From Stictocephala bisonia (Eukaryota; Arthropoda; Insecta; Hemiptera; Membracidae): 64,000 nt of DNA. The notes below the pieces were generated by a model. It did not search any database. It was not told where the DNA came from and worked only from the letters and a program-made list of their open reading frames with translations. A program made the translations under genes and the position numbers. The stretch spans positions 248,001 to 312,000 of the forward strand of contig JAQJVL010000280.1 in NCBI GenBank assembly GCA_035578905.1, written 5' to 3'. Positions 46,831 through 58,648 of this stretch are shown here, piece by piece. Each line of letters opens with the position of its first letter. Within the stretch, counting starts at the first letter, position 1.

Positions 46831-49800
46831 TATTGTTATTTTTCTTCGTATTACATGCTTAACATTGTTTCAGTACACAGTTAAAAAAATAACCTCTTAT
46901 ATCAAATGTGCAACAGTGTCAACCCTGCGTCATAAGCGTTCTCATTGTTAGGGTAACAATGATTTGCTAATATTGGGATATTACTTATCTGCCTTAATTT
47001 AGATTTTTGAGAAAAACTGTTGACAAATCCCCTCTTAGTATATGTCTATAGCCTATAATGAATGTTTATAGCAAATTTCTTGGTCTTATGATTTTTGAGA
47101 ATTTGTGTATAGTCAGTGTTGTTTGGCTTTAATAATACTTAAAGAAATCATCTCCCTAGCCACGATAAAATTGGAAAACATTTGTTCTTTGTAATAGGAT
47201 TATTTATGTTTTATATTTTATCTAATTTTCAGTTAGTCAAGTTTTGAGCGAAAATAGCACCCTACTGATGAATACCTGAAGAAAAGTTTAAAATAATGTA
47301 TTTTTTAAATAGTTGATTAAGCTACGTGTATGGAATTTTAGTCTGACAACGCCAATAAAATAATAAAGTATACAAAATAATTTTACTAACATTTATGTAG
47401 ACTATTATTTACAAATTTGCAAGTATTTATTTTAATTATTATTATTATTATTACTATCTTAAATACATTACATTAAATACATACATACGCTTTTACACTT
47501 ACTTTATTCATTTACATGGGCCTTTACACAGGCAAAATATTTTTCCATATGTTTTATTTACTTATTTTTACTCGTGTGTGCAAAATCTAGGTCTCACCAA
47601 GTTATGCAAAACTTGTCGGTGAAGACCTATAGTAAACAAGAGAAACAAAAACGTATTATAGGAAAGAATACCTGATTATTTTAATTTTTTTCTAATAATT
47701 ACTAAGATTGGGCGGTTTAGCGCAGGCACCGAATTAAACAAACAATAATTGTCAATAAAAAATGTTAATATGAATATTACGTTATAACAGTAAAAGATGT
47801 TCAGTAATATTAAACTCCGCATATGCATCATTGTTGGACTGCTCGTGCCATACACGCGGGACTGTTGCAGTTGACTAGCCTGAGAGACCAAAGACGATGC
47901 GTAGCGAGGGATTTCTCCCTGGCCGGCTGGGCCGGCCGGCCAGCACAGTTTGGCAACCGCGCTTGGCCGGTTTTTACCACTAGCGCCGCGTATGATCTGG
48001 CCGGTGAGTTAAGCGATCTCGCGTTTCAAAATTTAGCATTGCGTGGGGCTTCTGTATCTGTCTATATTCTGTGCTAGTACGCTTCTGGCCAGGATGAAGA
48101 GGCGTGGGTGTTCGTAAGACAGCAGCTGCGTAGGATTCTTATTGCTCGATGATTGGTTGTTGGAGCTCGGACTGAGAGAAGGCGACGGACGCAGGTTGCG
48201 CAGTGGGTGGTCGAAGCCGTGGTGTCATCAGAGCTAACTTCTCCACTATGAGTCCGAGTTCGGCCAGGAGTTTTGTCCCCCGAGGCACACAGGTTAGAGA
48301 TAAACATGCTGTCTACCGATGCCGTTTATCTATAATATGTCTACCTTCGTGCCGTTTGCAAAGCTCTGTCATGAAATGGTTGACAAGAGCGACGGTGTGA
48401 TGTAGGGGGCTGTTGAGAGGGAGATCATGCCTTGATAGTATAGGCAGCAGAAGGACTCTGGAGGTCGACTTACACTGTTTTATTACACTCTAGGCCCCTG
48501 AATATTACATCTTCTCTTCTTGCGGCGATGTCGTTTGTCCCTGCTATCAATACGTAGCAATTTCCAGGTTAAGGGAATGGAAGCTAATAATGCGTTATTT
48601 TTTTATCAGTCATGTAACAAATATATTTCAGGATATATGCTTGCTAAATGAGACACATAGGTAACGTGTTCACGTGCTAAAAATTCAACACACTCCAACG
48701 TATCTATCAGTTATGCAACCCACCCTCGCACAATTAAAACTCTAGGCCCACGAAGGTGGATGCGATGGCACCGGACTCAGGAGGACACAGAACACAAAAC
48801 ACAAGTTACGTCCAAATTGCAGTTTTATTATAAAAAGATATATTTATATTTTAACAAAAAAGAAAGACTAACAATTGAAAATAATTAAAAGTTAAAGAAA
48901 ATAGCTTGTTGCCCGTTTCAGTGTTAAATAAATGTTAGGCTTGATCAAAATGTGAATTTTTAAACAAATTACAAATAAACTCTTATAATGTATAACAACA
49001 ATAAATTAGCCCTAACAAAAATATAAAGATCACCCTGACAAATATATAACAATAACATATAAATAAATAACAAAGTACATTTACGAATAAACAAGAAAAC
49101 AGTAAAAAAGAACATAATACTTAACAACTACAAATAACTAAACATCCACAATAATTAATTAATGCAACATAGTAGAGGTTAGAAATAATGGAAGAGGTAA
49201 AAAACAAATAAAACAAAAGGGAGGAGGTAATAATTTCACCGAAAACTTGTGGGCCAATCAGGGCAGCTCTTAATTGAGAAAAGAAAATTTGATAACAAGC
49301 CTCCGAGAACCCCGCAAACAAAGAAACCTAAAACCCACAACGAAAATAATATAAAAGTAAGCAAATTAAAAATAAAATCCATACAAACTCCTCTCAAAAC
49401 AAATCCCCCCCACACTGAAAGTCCCAGAGCCCCCAAAACAAGTACCCCCCCCCACTAAACTGTTCACACTACTCCAAAAAGTATATCTTCTTTAAGTTCT
49501 TTCTTTTTACATACATAAAAGGCGGCCGAGAAGGGTGAAGAAAAATAAAGGATTGATTTCGCCTGCATGCTGAAGTCATCTGCCTGGAGAAACAGTCAAC
49601 AGCGCAGCGAGGAAGGGATGAAAAGATGGCTGCTCCCTCTGGGCCGCAAAGAAGGCCAAAAGGACGGCCCAGCCCGTAAGTCCTCCACTACGACTCCAGG
49701 CGACAGCAAGTTGGAAGGCAATGCAGGTGACGATCCATCTCCCCTCCCGGACGACCCTGGAGCTAAAAGACTCAGCCAACCATTACAGACGACGACAGGC

Positions 49801-49927
49801 AGCAGTATAATGACGGTGAACAAGACAGAACCAACACGAAAAAGAAACAAGGAAGAACGAAAAGAAACACAGACACACAAAGAGTTAGGGTAAAAACACA
49901 AAGCAGCCTGAATGGTCGCTTACTATA
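46831..49927. other. Intronic, unassigned, with a GC-rich patch
   Basis: 47870-48240 is GC-rich with GGCCGGCTGGGCCGGCCGGC at about 47921. 48820-49450 is strongly A-rich on the plus strand with C-runs. A frame at 49567-49893 (108 codons, MLKSSAWRNSQQRSEEG..) is Lys/Arg/Glu-rich and in GC-richer DNA, but no domain was recognised and the minus strand is equally open. Possibly untranslated or coding remnants of an unidentified mobile element. Confidence 0.35.
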
Positions 49928-52776
49928 AGCTGTGCCACCTTAACTTGAGTCCGCTACCTGGGGGTAATGAAGGGACGGAAGGGTCGAAGCGCTCGACACT
50001 TCACGCGGACTTTACCAAATCCGATTAGCTACGGCTCAGAGCTCTCCCCAGTACATGTTGACAAAAAGTTGCATGTTGTATTTAAGTAACAGCGAATTTT
50101 TTTAAATAATCTGCTTTTAAAAAGAAAAAACAGTTTTTGTCCCGTTAAAATTGGTTCACTACAACTTTTTACATAACCACGGCTCAGTTCACTCTCAAGT
50201 ACACGCAGACACTTTAACATTATAGTTAAGATAATAATAGGCCTTTTTCAGTACAATTTGAATTTCGGATAGTAAATTATAGAAACTTCATCCGATAAAA
50301 CTTAGTCCAATATTGTAGACATAGCTTTTAGTTTATCAAATAAAAACAGTAATTATATTTCTCACCCGCAAGTGAGTCACTGCATTGGGTAGTTCATGAG
50401 TCACGAACTCACCCCTGGACTTAAAAACACTACTCAACTATTCAGAAATAATATGGTATCCTTAAGGGTAGATCAATTATTAATAGATAATTCAATAAAA
50501 AAAACTTCCTCTCTGCGTTTCGGAGTAAAAACTCGTTTTGCAGGCTGGAGACTGCCAGAGGCCGCATTAAAAGTTTTTTTTAAATTATTTTGTATTTTTA
50601 ATTTTTTGTGTTTTCTACTTTTTATAATTTTTTTTATTGTTTTTATGTACATACATTTTTACGCTATTAACATTTCTACAAAGCTGTTTATTTCTTTAAA
50701 AAATACCAATCAGCGTTATTCAGCGGGCAGTTGTTCAGCCAAAATATCTTCATTTTCGTCTGATGTTTCACTGTCAGTGTCATTGTTAACTGATATTATT
50801 AAATCGCCGTGATTTTCAAGGAAAAAGTCAACTATGTCGTCTGTCTGCCACAGATGGTCTTCAATTTTCTTCACGTGCTCTATGAATTTCCTCCAGTCGT
50901 CTGCAGTCACGCTGTTGACGTTTTCATTTAGCAGAGCTTCCACATCTCGAATATTGTATGACACGTTGTGACTGGCTACGTTGTTTTTTATCTGGGCCCA
51001 CACCAACTCAATTGGATTGAGATCGCAATGGTATGGCGGCAGTCTCAAAACATTGTGTCCAGCGTTGGCAGCCATTTCATCCACAACGTACTTTGCAGCA
51101 TGTGGTCGGAAAGGTTCTGCTTTTTGAATCAACTCAGCTTTTATTTCGGTAAGATCCCAGTGAACATTCTTTTCCGTAAGGTAACTTTGAATGTCTAATT
51201 TCTTCCACTTCATCGTAGGAAACTTTTCTTTCTTTCGAGAGTGATAAGACGCATTATCCATGACTATAATGCTACGAGGAGGAAGCATTGGGAGGATAGT
51301 TCGGAACCAATCCTCGAAGCAAGCACCTGTCATCTCCTCGTGGTAATCAGAGTCACCAATCTGAGTTTTCTTCTTAGCCTGAAAAATAAGGCGTGCATCT
51401 TCTTGTTGATTGGCATCCGCAGGGGGCTTCAAGAACCCTTCTTCGTTTCCGATGTGGGCGATTATAAGTCTTCCACATCGACCTGGCAAACTCTTTAAAC
51501 CTGTGGTTTCACCATTTTGGAATGCTTGTTTGGCAGATTTTATGTAGTTCGGATGCCAAGCTTTACTAACGGTGTGTCCAGCATTCAAATAGCTCTCGTC
51601 AAGGTAAAATATTGGTCTCCCTTCGGTGCGAAATAGACGAATATTTCGCAAGTACTTCCTTCCCCAAGATATCAAATCATCCCTCTCGATGAGAACAGAT
51701 TGCCGATTTCGGCGCTCGTAATTAAAACGAAGGTCTTTCAAATACCTGTGGATGGTCCTTTTGCTAAATGTTAGTAAGCTATCGTCTTCTTTAATTTGTT
51801 CGGTAACCGCTTCTACTGTTGGAGGTTTGTTCGCCCGAAACATGTTATGAACTATTATTCTCCTTATTCCTATTTTAGTGAAATCATCACATTTAAACAT
51901 CCTAGTTCTTGTCCCTACGGCTCGTGGTCGCTTCTTCCCTGGAGTTGAAAGAGGTTCTCCTTTGTCAAATGCTTGTTTGATCCGTTCAACTGTCGCTCTA
52001 CTGGTACCAGTCAAAATTGCCGTACGTTTGTACAGGTCTTTTATAGGTACGTCAGGGCATTCCACTAAAAGATTTCCAAAAACAGTTAAAACAATCTCCC
52101 TCTGTACGGTGTTGAGTGGCTTACCTCGCGGGTGGATCTTGATGTATTTCCCTGCCAGGATGATCCTATCTGGAGTCCTCAGTGACATGTTTACTGGCCC
52201 TATGGTGATACAGAAATAAGAAAATTGAATAGCGGCTTGAAGATGGCTCATTATTGACACTTGAAAGTTTCTTGGAATGTGAACAGTCCAGGGGTGAGTT
52301 CGTGACTCACGAACTACCCAATGCAGTGACTCACTTGCGGGTGAGAAATATAATTACTGTCTTTATTTGATAAACTAAAAGTTATGTCTAAACTATCTAT
52401 TGGACTAAGTTTTATCGGATGAAGTTTCTATAATTTACTATCCGAAATTCAAATTGTACTGAAAAAGGCCTATTATTATCATCTTAACTATAATGTTAAA
52501 GTATCTTTGCGTGTACTTGAGAGTGAACTGAGCCGTGGTTATGTAAAAAGTTGTAGTGAACCGATTTCAACGGGACAAAAACTGTTTTCTTTTTAAAAGT
52601 AGATTATAACAAAAATTTCTGTTTTTACTTAAATATAACATGCAACTTTTTTCAACATGTACTAGGGAGAGCTCTGATCCGTAGCTATATAATCGGATTG
52701 AGGAAAGGGCCGAGCGGTAGCGGACACTTCCTGGACTTTCCGCCCAGGTAGCGGACTCAAGTTAAGATGGCACGAC
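49928..52776 (-). mobile_element. DD82E (Sailor-type) transposon with ~489-bp TIRs, apparently intact
   Basis: Inverted repeats at about 49932-50420 and 52286-52773 match almost throughout: GTGCCACCTTAACTTGAGTC / GTGCCATCTTAACTTGAGTC at the tips, then TACATGTTGA, CCACGGCTCAGTTCACTCTC, AGTACAATTTGAATTTCGGA, AGAAACTTCATCCGATAAAA and ACGAACTCACCCCTGGAC at the inner ends. They enclose one long transposase ORF on the minus strand. The TA at 49926 and 52777 may be the target duplication, but the outermost few bases of the two ends do not align perfectly. The total is about 2.85 kb. Confidence 0.85.
50716..52260 (-). CDS. IS630-Tc1-mariner transposase, DD82E type
   Basis: An uninterrupted 514-residue frame. 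An N-terminal helix-turn-helix-like region (about 45-105) includes TAILTGTSRATVERIKQAF. A second DNA-binding segment with GIRRII and PPTVEAVTEQI lies at about 125-180. The DDE catalytic core has Asp221 in FYLDESYLNAGH, Asp335 in IIVMDNASYHS and Glu418 in LPPYHCDLNPIELVWAQIK. The spacing from Asp335 to Glu418 is 82 residues, the DD82E signature reported for Sailor elements. An acidic C-terminus (NDTDSETSDENED) follows. All catalytic residues are present, so activity is plausible. The ATG at 52260 is the first; the ATG at 52188 (MSLRTPDRII) is favoured as the true start because similarity to the neighbouring broken copy begins there, giving 490 residues. It would cut and paste the element bounded by the flanking TIRs. 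Confidence 0.9.
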   Translation of the reverse strand: MSIMSHLQAAIQFSYFCITIGPVNMSLRTPDRIILAGKYIKIHPRGKPLNTVQREIVLTVFGNLLVECPDVPIKDLYKRTAILTGTSRATVERIKQAFDKGEPLSTPGKKRPRAVGTRTRMFKCDDFTKIGIRRIIVHNMFRANKPPTVEAVTEQIKEDDSLLTFSKRTIHRYLKDLRFNYERRNRQSVLIERDDLISWGRKYLRNIRLFRTEGRPIFYLDESYLNAGHTVSKAWHPNYIKSAKQAFQNGETTGLKSLPGRCGRLIIAHIGNEEGFLKPPADANQQEDARLIFQAKKKTQIGDSDYHEEMTGACFEDWFRTILPMLPPRSIIVMDNASYHSRKKEKFPTMKWKKLDIQSYLTEKNVHWDLTEIKAELIQKAEPFRPHAAKYVVDEMAANAGHNVLRLPPYHCDLNPIELVWAQIKNNVASHNVSYNIRDVEALLNENVNSVTADDWRKFIEHVKKIEDHLWQTDDIVDFFLENHGDLIISVNNDTDSETSDENEDILAEQLPAE

Positions 52777-53413
52777 TAATAGCATATTAGCTTACTCGCA
52801 TACCCGCTGGTAGCCTAGCGGGTTACCTGCTGGGAAGTTGGACATACACAGCAACGCTCAGTCAGTCACCAGTCACCCTTTGATGTCGTGTTCCATTGAT
52901 GAAGATTATTTTCTTTTAGAAACTGCTGTCAGGGTTTTTCATTATGTCAGATTGTATGAAAATACATTAAAGAACTAGTTTCTCCTAGATTGCAAAATAA
53001 CTGGTTAAATTGGCACAAATATCCGATAACGCAAGAACAGAGGTTAGTGCTTACGCTCCGATATTTAGTACTGTAACTGGTGCATCACTTATCCTTTGTT
53101 TTCAGATCGGGAGCGTCGACGGTAGGAAACAGTTGAAATTTTATGGGATGTTTTACAACCACTCCACATGCCAGTTCCTACTGAAAAGGACTTTGAAAAA
53201 ATTTCTAAAGATTTCAATGATCTATTTCAATACCTTTCCTGTTAAAGAAATCTATAATAAACGTCAGTCAAGAGCGAGACAGTCGATTGAATGTGCTTTC
53301 GGCATTATGTATTCCAAATTTAGTACATCAGTATGTATGAATCAATATGTTTTCTAAATTTACTATGTGTATTTGAATACATTAAAAATGGTGTTTGGCT
53401 TAGCTCACTGCTA
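52777..53413. other. Spacer between the two Sailor-type elements
   Basis: About 640 bp of unrelated sequence. It includes GGTAGCCTAGCGGGTTACC, a short hairpin at about 52810, and the Harbinger-like remnant listed separately. Confidence 0.5.
53105..53340 (+). pseudogene. PIF/Harbinger-like transposase remnant
   Basis: After a TTTTCAG acceptor-like site, the frame starts IGSVDGRKQLKF, resembling the first catalytic motif (IGSIDGKH) of the Harbinger nuclease (DDE_Tnp_4). Some 50 residues later it reads NKRQSRARQSIECAFGIMYS then KF, matching the C-terminal block (YRLSRARRxxExAFGIxxxxF). In an intact protein these are separated by over 150 residues, so a large internal deletion is inferred. Both flanking domains are gone. 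Confidence 0.65.
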
Positions 53414-56345
53414 AAGGGTGTCTCAACCTAAGTTGAGGCAACCTACCTGACCGGAGGGGTAGACCAGGATAATGGCCGGCCCGGCCCGGCGAGTAAATCC
53501 CATTAGTCACGCGTCGCCGAATGCACCACCTAAACACGGAAATGTAAGGGATAAATTTGAAAATGTAATAAATGCGTTATCTTATAAAAAGCGTTATACT
53601 GTATTTTTAGTCATCAAAAAAACAAACAATTGTGTGTTTGTCCCATGTTAATCGGCCGACTTTCAGTGTTAAAGCTAATGATATATTTTTTCAATATATC
53701 ATCTTTAAAAATTACATGCTTTATTTTTAAAATGTATCTATGTGGCTTTATTCAATGATGGTAGGCCTAATAGATAGTGTATTGAATTTGCCATTTAATG
53801 TGTGACAAACTTTCTCTCTGCGTTTCGGAACTTAAGTAATCAAGATCGTTTTGAGACTGCCAGAGGCCGCATTAAAAGTTTTGGTCAATAAGAGCTTCGT
53901 CACATTTTTATTTTATTTTTAACTTTTATTATTTTTTTGTATTTTATAGCTTTTGTTTATTTTTATTTATTTTTTATTTTGTTTACTGTACACTGCTGTC
54001 TTCATTATGTTACTCTGGAGGAAGGCATTCGGCCAGTATTTTCTCTTCCAGTTCACTGTTGTTCTCTGTTTCGGAATCACTAGAGTTGCCGAGGTTCACA
54101 ACAATGTGGTTTTCATCTGTAAAACTACAAGGTTGTCCACTTGCCACAGTGCATCTTCCAGTTTCCTCACATGCTCCACAAACTTCTTCCATGTTTCGGG
54201 TGACAGGTTTGATATGTTATTGTTCAACATTTCTTCAACATCATGAATGTTATAAGGAACATTATGCAGTGCGACGTTGTTCTTCACTTGTGCCCATGCC
54301 AGTTCAATTGGACTCAAATCACAGTGGTAAGGAGGCAACCTTAACACTGTGTGTCCAGCTTCAGCAGTCATCTGGTCAACAACATATCTTTTAGTTGACA
54401 TTCGAAAAGGTTCCGCCAACTGTAAAAGTTCAGCTTTTACAAGTGTATTAGACCATCGGACTCCTTTATTTGTCAGATATTTCTGGATATCATCTTTTCT
54501 CCAGCTTATGTTTGGAAATTTCTCCACGGTCCTGGAATGATAGGAGGCGTGTCCATTACAACGACGCTTCTGGGTGGTAAATTTGGCAGGAGTTTCTCCT
54601 CAAATCAATTTTCGAAACAAGCAGAATTCATTTCTTCGTGACAGTCCATCCCTCCAAGCCGCTTTTTGTTTTTATTCCCTTGAAAAATTAGCCTCACGTC
54701 ATTGTGAACTGTTTCATCACTTCGTTCCTTGAGAAATCCATTTTCATTTCCAATGTGGACAACGATCAGGCGTCCTCCTCGCCCTGGAACGTTCTTTAGT
54801 CCAGTCGTTTCGTCTTCCAACGCAGCGTGTCGTGCGGATTTGATATAAGACGGTCTCCAAGCGTGCTTCACTGTGTGTCCTGCATTCAAAAATGTATCAT
54901 CCAGGTAAAAAATTGGTTTATTTTCAAGTCTGTATTTCCGGATCTCCGTTAAATATTTCCTTCTCCAAATGACAAGATCGTCTCTTTCAATAAACACCGA
55001 CCGTCGTGTCCGGCGTTCGTACACAAATCCCAGATCAGTGATATACCGATTAACTGTAGCTCTGCTCATTGCTGGTAAACTGTCGTCTTCATTAATTTTC
55101 TCTGTAATAGATGTCAACGTCGGAGGTCTATTCTGTCTAAACATGTCATGTACTATGCGTCGGATTCCAATCTTTGTGAAGTCTGATGTTTTTTTCATTC
55201 TTGATGTGGCACCTGTCGCTCTAGGTCGTTTTTTACCAGGCGTTGTGAGTGTTCCTTCATTAGCTTCCTTCCTTATACGCTCCACAGTCGCTCTGCTTGT
55301 CCCTGTTAAAACCGCTGTCCGCTCTGCTACTTCTCGAAGTGAAGATGTCGACTCAGCTAACAGATTTCCAAACACTGTTAATATAATCTTCCTCTCGCCA
55401 CTACTAAGTATACTCCCTCGTCCATGTATGGTGATATACTTCTGCGCTAGTAGAATCCTCTCGGGTGTCTTCTCAGCTGCATGACTAGCAATGATACAGA
55501 AAATAACTTGACGTGGTATTTAAAGCCTCGATACATTGTACATTGTTCTTCCTGTTTACTTGGACGGAAGCTGGAAATCTCCAGCAAATTCGCTTCTGCA
55601 AAAATATGAATCATTGAATACCCTGCGACAACGCCGTTTCCTAAATTATCAGCGTTTCCGCTGGAAGAAGAGGAAATCATGGTGGAAGATTCAGACAACT
55701 TATGTAGCGTTATAAATATTTAATACAACTGCATTCATCAATTACATATTAACTGTTATAAATATAACCATTGTACATGTGTAAAACTATAATGGAAAAC
55801 TAAATATTTGAGAAGAAACAATGGGATTAAAAATAGGTGATGAAGATATAATATACCAAAAATTAAACTATAGCTTACAGTTAAATATACACTTTAATTT
55901 CTACAGTTTATTTATATACATTATTATACATTTATATTTATTATATTATAATATATATTTGTTGTATTTATTATATTTTATTGATATACAGTACATTTAT
56001 ATACATTTTAAATTAGCCAAATTTAAATTTTAAAAATAAAACATGTAATTTTTAACGACGATATATTGAAAAAATTTATCATTAGCTTTAACACTGAAAG
56101 TCGGCCGATTAACATGGGACAAACACACAATTGTTTGTTTTTTGATGACTAAAAATACAGTATAACGCTTTTTATAAGATAACGCATTTATTACATTTTC
56201 AGATTTATCCCTTACATTTCCGTGTTTAGGTGGTGCATTCGGCGACGCGTGACTAATGGGATTTACTCGCCGGGCCGGGCCGGACATTATCCTGGTCTAA
56301 CCCTCCGGTCAGGTAGCTTGCCTCAACTTAGATTGAGACACCGTT
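53414..56345 (-). mobile_element. Second Sailor-type transposon, decayed, with ~320-bp TIRs
   Basis: The ends are inverted: AAGGGTGTCTCAACCTAAGT from 53414 and AACGGTGTCTCAATCTAAGT read inward from 56345, each directly flanked by TA (53412-53413 and 56346-56347). Complementarity extends about 320 bp through GGCCCGGCGAGTAAATCCCA, TGCACCACCTAAACACGGAA and CGGCCGACTTTCAGTGTTAA. These TIRs share no obvious similarity with those of the element at 49928. The transposase lies in the same (minus) orientation but is broken. Confidence 0.88.
54010..55490 (-). pseudogene. DD82E-type transposase pseudogene
   Basis: Protein fragments colinear with the intact transposase next door. 55484-54605 covers KTPERILLAQKYITIHGRG, TAVLTGTSRATVERI and FYLDDTFLNAGHT (first catalytic Asp). 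54527-54096 covers the region from EKFPNISWRKDD to LPPYHCDLSPIELAWAQVK (catalytic Glu). 54192-54010 is the acidic C-terminus. Visible lesions: a TGA replaces the Trp codon after CFEN (about 54602); one base is lost right at the second catalytic Asp (VVVMD, about 54558), shifting the frame; another shift lies near 54130; and no in-frame ATG remains at the expected start (about 55484). It cannot make an active enzyme. Confidence 0.88.
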
Positions 56346-56704
56346 TACCATCTCTGTCGTGCGCGCGCCCACTAGAACGTATGCTCCAATTAATTCTAAA
56401 TTCTAAATGCAGTAAGCGACCAGCTAGGCTACCATCGACTTGCCCGGCTCCGTTGTGTCTTTACCCTAAGGGCTATTAGAGAAGACTCGACTATGTGGTA
56501 CGGCACAGTTATGAGTTGGCCTACATTAAAGTAGATGATTCACTGTGATGTTTCAGAAGGAGATTACGTTCGAATGGGATTACTGATAACAGGCCGTATC
56601 GTTCTACTGTACAAAGAAGGTATATTCCCGGCGAATACCATACACGATTGACACAAACACCAAGAACAACGTTGGTGTAGTAGAAAAAAATCATGGTTGT
56701 TTAA
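56346..56704. other. Intronic, no recognised feature
   Basis: Includes a GC-richer 56360-56460 patch; nothing assigned. Confidence 0.4.
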
Positions 56705-57085
56705 ATAAGGTGATGATATTTGACAATCGCTCGTGACTAGTATACAAGACATGCGTTTGTTGCAAACTAAAGAGAACCAGGACATAATGTTTATTACGTT
56801 ACGTTGAGGTAAAAATATTTGACAATCGCTCGTGACCAGTATACAAGACATGCGTTTGTTGCAAACTAAAGTGAAACAGGACATAATGTTTATTACGTTA
56901 CGTTGAGGTAAAAATATTTGACAATCGCTCGTGACCAGTATACAAGACATGCGTTTGTTGCAAACTAAAGAAAACCAGGACATAGTGTTCTGTGTTCATT
57001 GCGTTACGTCGAGGTAAATATGTTTTACAATTGCTTGTGACCAGGATACTAAGTTTGTTGGCAACTGAAGAAAGCCAGGACTGTT
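56705..57085. repeat. 99-bp tandem repeat, ~4 copies
   Basis: TTGACAATCGCTCGTGACCA recurs at 56720, 56819 and 56918 (99-bp period), with a diverged fourth copy near 57024. Units continue through ACAAGACATGCGTTTGTTGC and AGGACATAATGTTTATTACG. Because 99 is a multiple of three, the minus-strand frame at 56564-56983 reads as a 33-residue repeat. That is a by-product, not evidence for a protein. Confidence 0.92.
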
Positions 57086-58648
57086 CATTGCCTACAAGAC
57101 CCACCCAATCGTACAATACGTTTGTAGTTTTTAGGATGGCCTTGTTTTTGTAATAGAATCAGATTTGTGGGTAATTATTTAACTGCCGTCCATAGCTGGA
57201 ACAGCCGAAATTTATTTGAACGAACAATAGTTTGGCGGGAAAGAGAATTTTAATTTTCTCTGTCTGGCGTGCAAGGGCGTGCCGGCTGGGCGGGTCACGC
57301 ACTTCCTCGCGCATACGCTCGTCGCCTTGTTTCACACTGCTCTCTTAAGCCAACCCATCAAATTGAGTCTGTATTTCAGTTTTTGTTCAGATTAGTTTTT
57401 ATGAAACTTAACAATTTTACAAATGTATGGCTACTTAAATAAATCTTTCGACATAGGACACAGGACTCAAACTAGATCCCTGTTCTGGTTGTGATTTGTT
57501 AGCAGCTTAACAATTGCTGGTCAATCGGTTTCATTAAACAAACTACATTTAATGTAAATGTAACAAACAATACTTTAAAATAATTATTTTATTTAGTAGT
57601 AAATTCAGATTACTAATTATTTTTAATCAATAAAACAAATTATATCAAATAATTTGGTTTTCTCATAACTGTCAATAATACAAACATTTTTCCTTTTAAT
57701 GGAGAAAAAACTGTTGATATACTTTTTTGGAACCGTTTTGAAAACCTGGGATGTAAGTTGGTCAGATTGATATTGATCATTCAAAAACTGCTTTTGTGTA
57801 ATTTTTCTTAACTTTTCAAAGATATACCAGTGTACTCGTTTGATGAAAATTTTCCTTGATATTTTGTCATGGTCCAACAGAGTCCGTTATTTAGATGATC
57901 CCACTGTGGCTACCATCTCTTGATTTACATTTACACTCCACTTACTAATTAACTATATTACATAAAATAATATATTTAAAAATATAAATTACATCCCGAA
58001 ACAATTTTAGAACTTTTAAATTAAACAACTAAAATATTATTTACCGAACTTGATGTCAATTAATAACACATATAAGTTCAATATCTGGCACTGTTGGTGA
58101 ACTGGTACTTATCACTTGACTTTTGACTGTCATTTTTACTCCTGGTTGAACAGTGGCGGATGTAGAAAATTATTTTGGGGGGGGGGAGGTTAATCAAGAG
58201 ATATGGGGGTTATGGGTACATTATTGGGGGGAACTCATCACAGGGCTTGTGAAGTTAAATTTATGAATTAATTTTAGCCCAGCCATGCTCTGCAGAAAAC
58301 ACATTTTTACATGACTAAACACTATTTAACATTACATTCATGTTTCATTATAAAAACATGTCATTCCTGCTTAGCCATTTACTTATATATTTTTGTATTT
58401 AAGTCTATACTAGGGATATGCTTGCCACAATATTTTCGCTCAATTACACTCATCACACTCATTCCAAATCCATACTCGCCCATATCTTGACGATCAGCGT
58501 CTTAAGAATAAATAAAATCTTTTAGTTTTATCTTGATTTTGATAGTATATATTTATTTTTTAATTTTCGTGAGTGGCAAATATCAGAGGTTTTAAAAGAC
58601 AGTTTGAAATATAGTAGTTTTTATTTATAACGAAGGAAAACACCTAAA
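57086..58648. other. Intronic, no recognised feature
   Basis: A GC-rich GTGCCGGCTGGGCGGGTCACGC-type patch occurs near 57278. CAGTGGCGGATG followed by a poly-G tract at 58152-58188 looks like a single hAT-type terminus without a partner. Confidence 0.4.

Noticed and set aside
47600..47635. Imperfect hairpin around AGGTCTCACCAAGTT / AACTTGTCGGTGAAGACCT as a possible ncRNA
   Set aside because: Short and imperfect, with no promoter or repeat context; not distinguishable from chance.
49567..49893. 108-codon Lys/Glu-rich open frame
   Set aside because: No recognised domain, and three overlapping frames are open on both strands in the same GC-richer patch. Reported only in the gap note.
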